From positions 3,715,001 to 3,779,000 of the forward strand of contig CM065378.1 of NCBI GenBank assembly GCA_033060915.1: a DNA stretch of 64,000 bases. The letters run 5' to 3'. Both the position numbers and the translations under genes were made by a program. The notes under the pieces are model-generated. The model did not search any database. It was not told the origin of the DNA and saw only the letters and a program-made list of their open reading frames with translations. This stretch comes from Euryodendron excelsum. Taxonomy: Eukaryota; Streptophyta; Magnoliopsida; Ericales; Pentaphylacaceae. Positions 60,501 to 64,000 of the stretch are shown piece after piece (position 1 is the first letter of the stretch; each line of letters begins with the position of its first letter).

Positions 60501-63500
60501 CGCCTCCATACTCATACGGGTATTTTATTAGACGTCCATCCCCGCCTCATGAGTAAAAATCTCCGTCCAACCCCGCCTCCACACCCGCCCCCGCCCCCGC
60601 CCCACACCTACCAAGCTCAACAACACTGAAAAAAAAAACCCCCAAAAACAAATACAAAATTAAATAACAGAGTAAAAAAATACAGTTGGCAAAATTTAAA
60701 TTTTATTATTTACAAGTGAGCCCTCATTTTTTGTTTTAAAATTTATAATGAAACCCTTTTTTTTAGTCTTAATATTTACAATTGAGCTCTACGTAATTAC
60801 TAATTACACTAATACCTAAAGGGTATGGTGGGACGGAGCAGGGCGAGAGAGAACCTAAATCCATCCCCGCCTCCATACCCGTACGAGTTTAGTTTAACAC
60901 CTCTATCCCCGTTTTAAATCCTCCATACCCTCTTTATATGGGGCGGGTTCGGTTAGATATCCACCTTTCTCCGGTCCACTGCCATCCCTAATTGCAGCAG
61001 AAACATTATAAGATGATTACACGCATAGATGCACTTAATGATACAATACTGGACACAAGAAACATGTCCGCAAAATGACCATACTGCAATTTGTACGATC
61101 TGATGATTGGTGGTAAAATTACAAAAAAAAATAGAATAAGAAATGAATGCATTTGTAAGAAGCTAGCAGCAGCATGGATTGAGGAGAAGATGAGAAAAAG
61201 TAGATTACGATGGTTTGAAATATGTGATCTTGAGTAATGATTGCACTAACATTGTGATGTCCATCAAGTTGCAGGTGCAACTAGAACAAGAGGAAGCATA
61301 AAGCAAATTTTATTAGTGCAGTGCAAAAATACATTATGGATGACTGAACAGAAGACTTGGTCATGCTATAACATTTGCGTACCCCATGGATGTAGATGGG
61401 ATAAGGATTTTCTGAGTTGAAATCTTTCGTATCTTCCTAAATTTAACGGTTTTAGTCAGTTTAATTTTTATTTCTTAGGATAGTTACTCGTTTTAGTCAG
61501 TTTAATTTTTATTTCTTAGGATAGTTACTATCAAGCTAGGATTGCTTGCCAAATGAATGTTTTGATCAATTCCACTAACATCCATATCCTGGCATGTTCA
61601 ACATATATCTCTCTCTTGTGGGTATCATCAGTTTCATGCATTGGGATATGAAGAATATCCCTGACTGAAAATAATAATTTTTCGCAATTGCCTTTCCAAT
61701 GTCGTTTTTATTATTATTATTTATTTATTTATTTCCATATTAGGGAATTGCACTTGCAAACATCATTTCCAAACTCCAAACAATTAGCATTTTGGCTACC
61801 AGATGATCATAATTACAATTTAACATATAAGATTAGCAATATAACAACAAATCATCAACTGAAAAATAATTGTGTCATGAGGCAACAACGCCCATCATGA
61901 AAACACAAGCAAAAGACAATGAATCATGTCAGATCCTTTTAGCAAGCATGTAACTTCAAATATTCAAAAGCAGATTTGGAAGAAGACTAATTAAATTTCC
62001 AAAGACACTTTCAGAGGACAAGATCTTCTAGCCATTTATTGAAAACTAAAAGTAATAAGACATGGTTCTGAGACTTACAGCTGAAAAACTGAAAGATGAA
62101 ATTGCAGACATCTGAAGGAGACATCAATTTACTTTCAAGCTTAGAGAGCATTTCGTCAGCCTTAATATGCAGCTCCTTGCCTTTGAAATCTTCACTTCCC
62201 CGAAAGATTTTCCTCACACAGTCAAGCTCCTTCAACAAAGTTTCTAGACCCCAGTCCTTTGCACAAGACATAAACACATCCTTTACAAACCCATACATCT
62301 CTGAAGCGTGATCACAACCGAGGCAGTGAAATTGCATCTCACTTGTCTGTGACGGTCCCTTCAAGCTGGGACCTGGCTTTATGAGATTCCTCTTGATGCC
62401 ACAGGCAGCATGGCACCAATGTGAACAAACGTCACAACCAACCCAACTGCAAGTGTTGTTGGCACAGTCGAAGTTCAAACAGACAGGACACATGCACTCA
62501 CTACAAAATCCTTTCTTTGTCGAGCAGATCTTGCAGTCACAGTCATCCACAGGCAACAACCTCTTGCAATTTACATTCCGACATCTTTCAAGTAAGAATA
62601 TTTCCACCAGCTCTGTCAAGGGAACGCGAATTTTGCCAGACAAGAAACTTCCAAGACCCATTTTTACGGCAACCAAAATTTCCAATTGGTTTCTGCAGGC
62701 CATCGAGAACATCTCTTTGGTAAGATCCGATCTTCTCTCCAGCCGGTTCTGGAGGCTCACTAATTCCTCTTTCTTCTCAGTCGTTGCAATGAGATTCTTC
62801 AAGTATTCCTTTGTGGACTCAACTGTTTCATCAGGAAGCTCTTGAATTATTTGAGACATAACAGGGATTGATTCTGATACAATTTCTTGAAGAATCCTCT
62901 CTGGTCTGGACAGCTTACGTGCTCTTTCCCCATCTAAACTCTTACTGCCTCTCACGTGCTCTGAACCTCTTCCCCTTGAATCACCTGATTGACTATCCAT
63001 CCCTGGCCTCGCAAGCAGTTCAGAAGGAAAAAATGAATGATTATTGGAGCTTGTTGTTTGATAAAGACTGTCACATGAATCCTTATTGATTGCCCGATTC
63101 CCTTGCATCAAAGAAAAAGCTCCACCTCCGTGATTGGACAAGGCAACCCCATCTCCGATTGGCCTGAATCGACTATGAACTGACCCATTAGTCCCCTCCC
63201 CAGCATTCCAAATCTGGTCAGAGTCTCTCCTATGACTCCCCATTGAATACTCATAATTCTCTGTTGAATTCCGGGTGAGCGAGCAACTGGGATTGTGTGA
63301 AAACGGGTGGGAATACGAATACGACAATGAAGCTGACATAAAATCATTAGAGTTTGTCGTCTGGGTGTTGTTGTTTGATGGTGCAAAAGACTGTACACTC
63401 CGACTAGGCCGAAGCCTTGTCGAGGGATCAGCATTTGGTACTGGATTCGACGCTGCTAGAGAGAGTGACACATCAGGCAAAGCTAGAGAGAGATTAAGAG

Positions 63501-63978
63501 TCTCTAGCTTAGGCTTCTTCCCTCTATTCTCTCTGTCAATTTCTTCATCCTCGACCTCTCTTCTCGATGAATTCCCCTTAAACTCATTCAATTGTAGAAA
63601 GTCTCTCTCTACCCATCTACTATCATCCTGATTTTGATCCTCACCAACTACTTCTTTTCCTTTATAAGTCACTTTCTCTAACGAACTCAGTAAATTTTTC
63701 CCGGGAATGTCTTTCTCGGGAAAACCCAACTTGGAATTATCACAGAGATGGCTAAGGGTCAGTTCTTGGGAGCCAGAATTCCCCATTTTTGAGGGTTTTG
63801 ATTGAAACCCATCGAAAACCATCTCGGATTTCCTCAGAAAATCAATACCCTTTTCAGGAAACCCGATTTCCTCATCCGGATTCTCCAGATTTTGCTCAGA
63901 AATGTGCTCTGTGAGCTTGGTCAGAGAGCTTTCCCCTCCGCAGACACCATCACTCGAAAGATCTTTCTCTTTCAACAT
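57563..63978 (-). CDS. OBE3: OBERON3/TITANIA1-type PHD-finger protein
   Basis: Two exons: 63978-62079, then 58143-57563. The donor is GTAAGT and the acceptor ...ATACAG, joining FFS to YGMSDF; total 826 aa. OBERON proteins are nuclear PHD and coiled-coil proteins needed for shoot and root meristem establishment, acting with auxin-response genes; OBE3/TTA1 partners OBE4/TTA2. Visible features: a low-complexity N-terminal half with GKKPKLE (153-159, NLS-like); an LxLxL-rich block LNLSLALPDVSLSL (161-174, EAR-like); a conserved region 358-465; a Cys/His-rich PHD-type zinc finger at about 471-556 (CDCKICSTKKGFCSECMCPVC, then WCHAACG, then CLGC); and a long charged coiled coil at about 719-820 with LCLQETEERRRKSWEELK, ending KQQWV. 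The start Met at 63978 has a strong fit, but only 22 bp upstream are in the window. Arabidopsis OBE3 (At1g14740) lies next to a cytochrome b561 gene, as here. Confidence 0.92.
60416..60990. mobile_element. hAT-type MITE in the OBE3 intron
   Basis: The 575-bp unit has near-perfect terminal inverted repeats (TAGGGATGGCAGTGGACCGG and its complement at the right end) and an exact 8-bp target duplication ATTGCAGC (60408-60415 and 60991-60998). Both are diagnostic of hAT superfamily insertions. Subterminal zones are rich in 'ccccgcc' or 'ccatccccgc' words, and the centre is AT-rich. There is no transposase. Confidence 0.93.
61449..61529. repeat. Tandem duplication of a 40-bp unit in the OBE3 intron
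   Basis: The unit from 'gttttagtcag' to 'ggatagttact' occurs twice with a 41-bp period and no mismatch seen. It is probably recent and possibly polymorphic. Confidence 0.9.
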
Positions 63979-64000
63979 GATTAGAGAGACAAGGGGAGAG

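Noticed and set aside
62096..63631. Plus-strand frames of 71-154 aa
   Set aside because: Antisense shadows of the OBE3 first exon.

Overview
This is a stretch of nuclear DNA from a land plant, most likely a woody eudicot. It is AT-rich, with long gene-poor intervals, GT-AG introns, a DYW-type PPR gene, multi-exon cytochrome b561 genes, an OBERON-type PHD gene and many nested plant transposons. I see no prokaryotic gene organisation, tRNA, rRNA or CRISPR array. Species cannot be fixed from the sequence alone.

Layout. (1) 1-7.4 kb is a gene-fragment graveyard. It holds a decayed DYW-PPR pseudogene, a near-perfect ~0.95-kb inverted repeat built from an ankyrin-gene fragment, an antisense fragment of an AREB/ABF-type bZIP gene and a TIR-flanked element. 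(2) 7.45-9.93 kb is the intact intronless parent-like PPR gene, matching the Arabidopsis EMB2758 (At4g33990) family. (3) 9.9-18.6 kb is non-coding, with a perfect solo LTR (5-bp target duplication) and a Mutator-like MITE. (4) 18.6-28.5 kb is a decayed, intron-containing copy of the Mediator subunit gene MED27. One exon is split by a 1032-bp GC-rich solo LTR, and the copy carries frameshifts and damaged splice sites. (5) 28.5-38 kb is repeat-rich, with a 34-G homopolymer, a broken poly-C tract, paired MITEs and a second, inverted copy of the same GC-rich solo LTR. (6) 38.2-39.3 kb and 51.4-53.6 kb hold two intact four-exon cytochrome b561 genes (224 aa each, identical intron phases). Between them lie a KDEL-receptor-like fragment and a LINE whose RNase H region is interrupted by a complete 6.1-kb LTR retrotransposon. 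(7) 57.6-64.0 kb, minus strand, is an intact two-exon OBERON3/TITANIA1-type gene (826 aa) with a 3.9-kb intron carrying a textbook hAT-type MITE.

Four genes look functional: the PPR RNA-editing-type factor, the two ascorbate-dependent b561 reductases and the OBE3 meristem regulator. There is no sign that they form one pathway. The b561 plus OBE3 neighbourhood mirrors Arabidopsis At1g14730 and At1g14740 (from memory), which suggests conserved microsynteny. Family names come from recognising the translated sequences; no searches were run.
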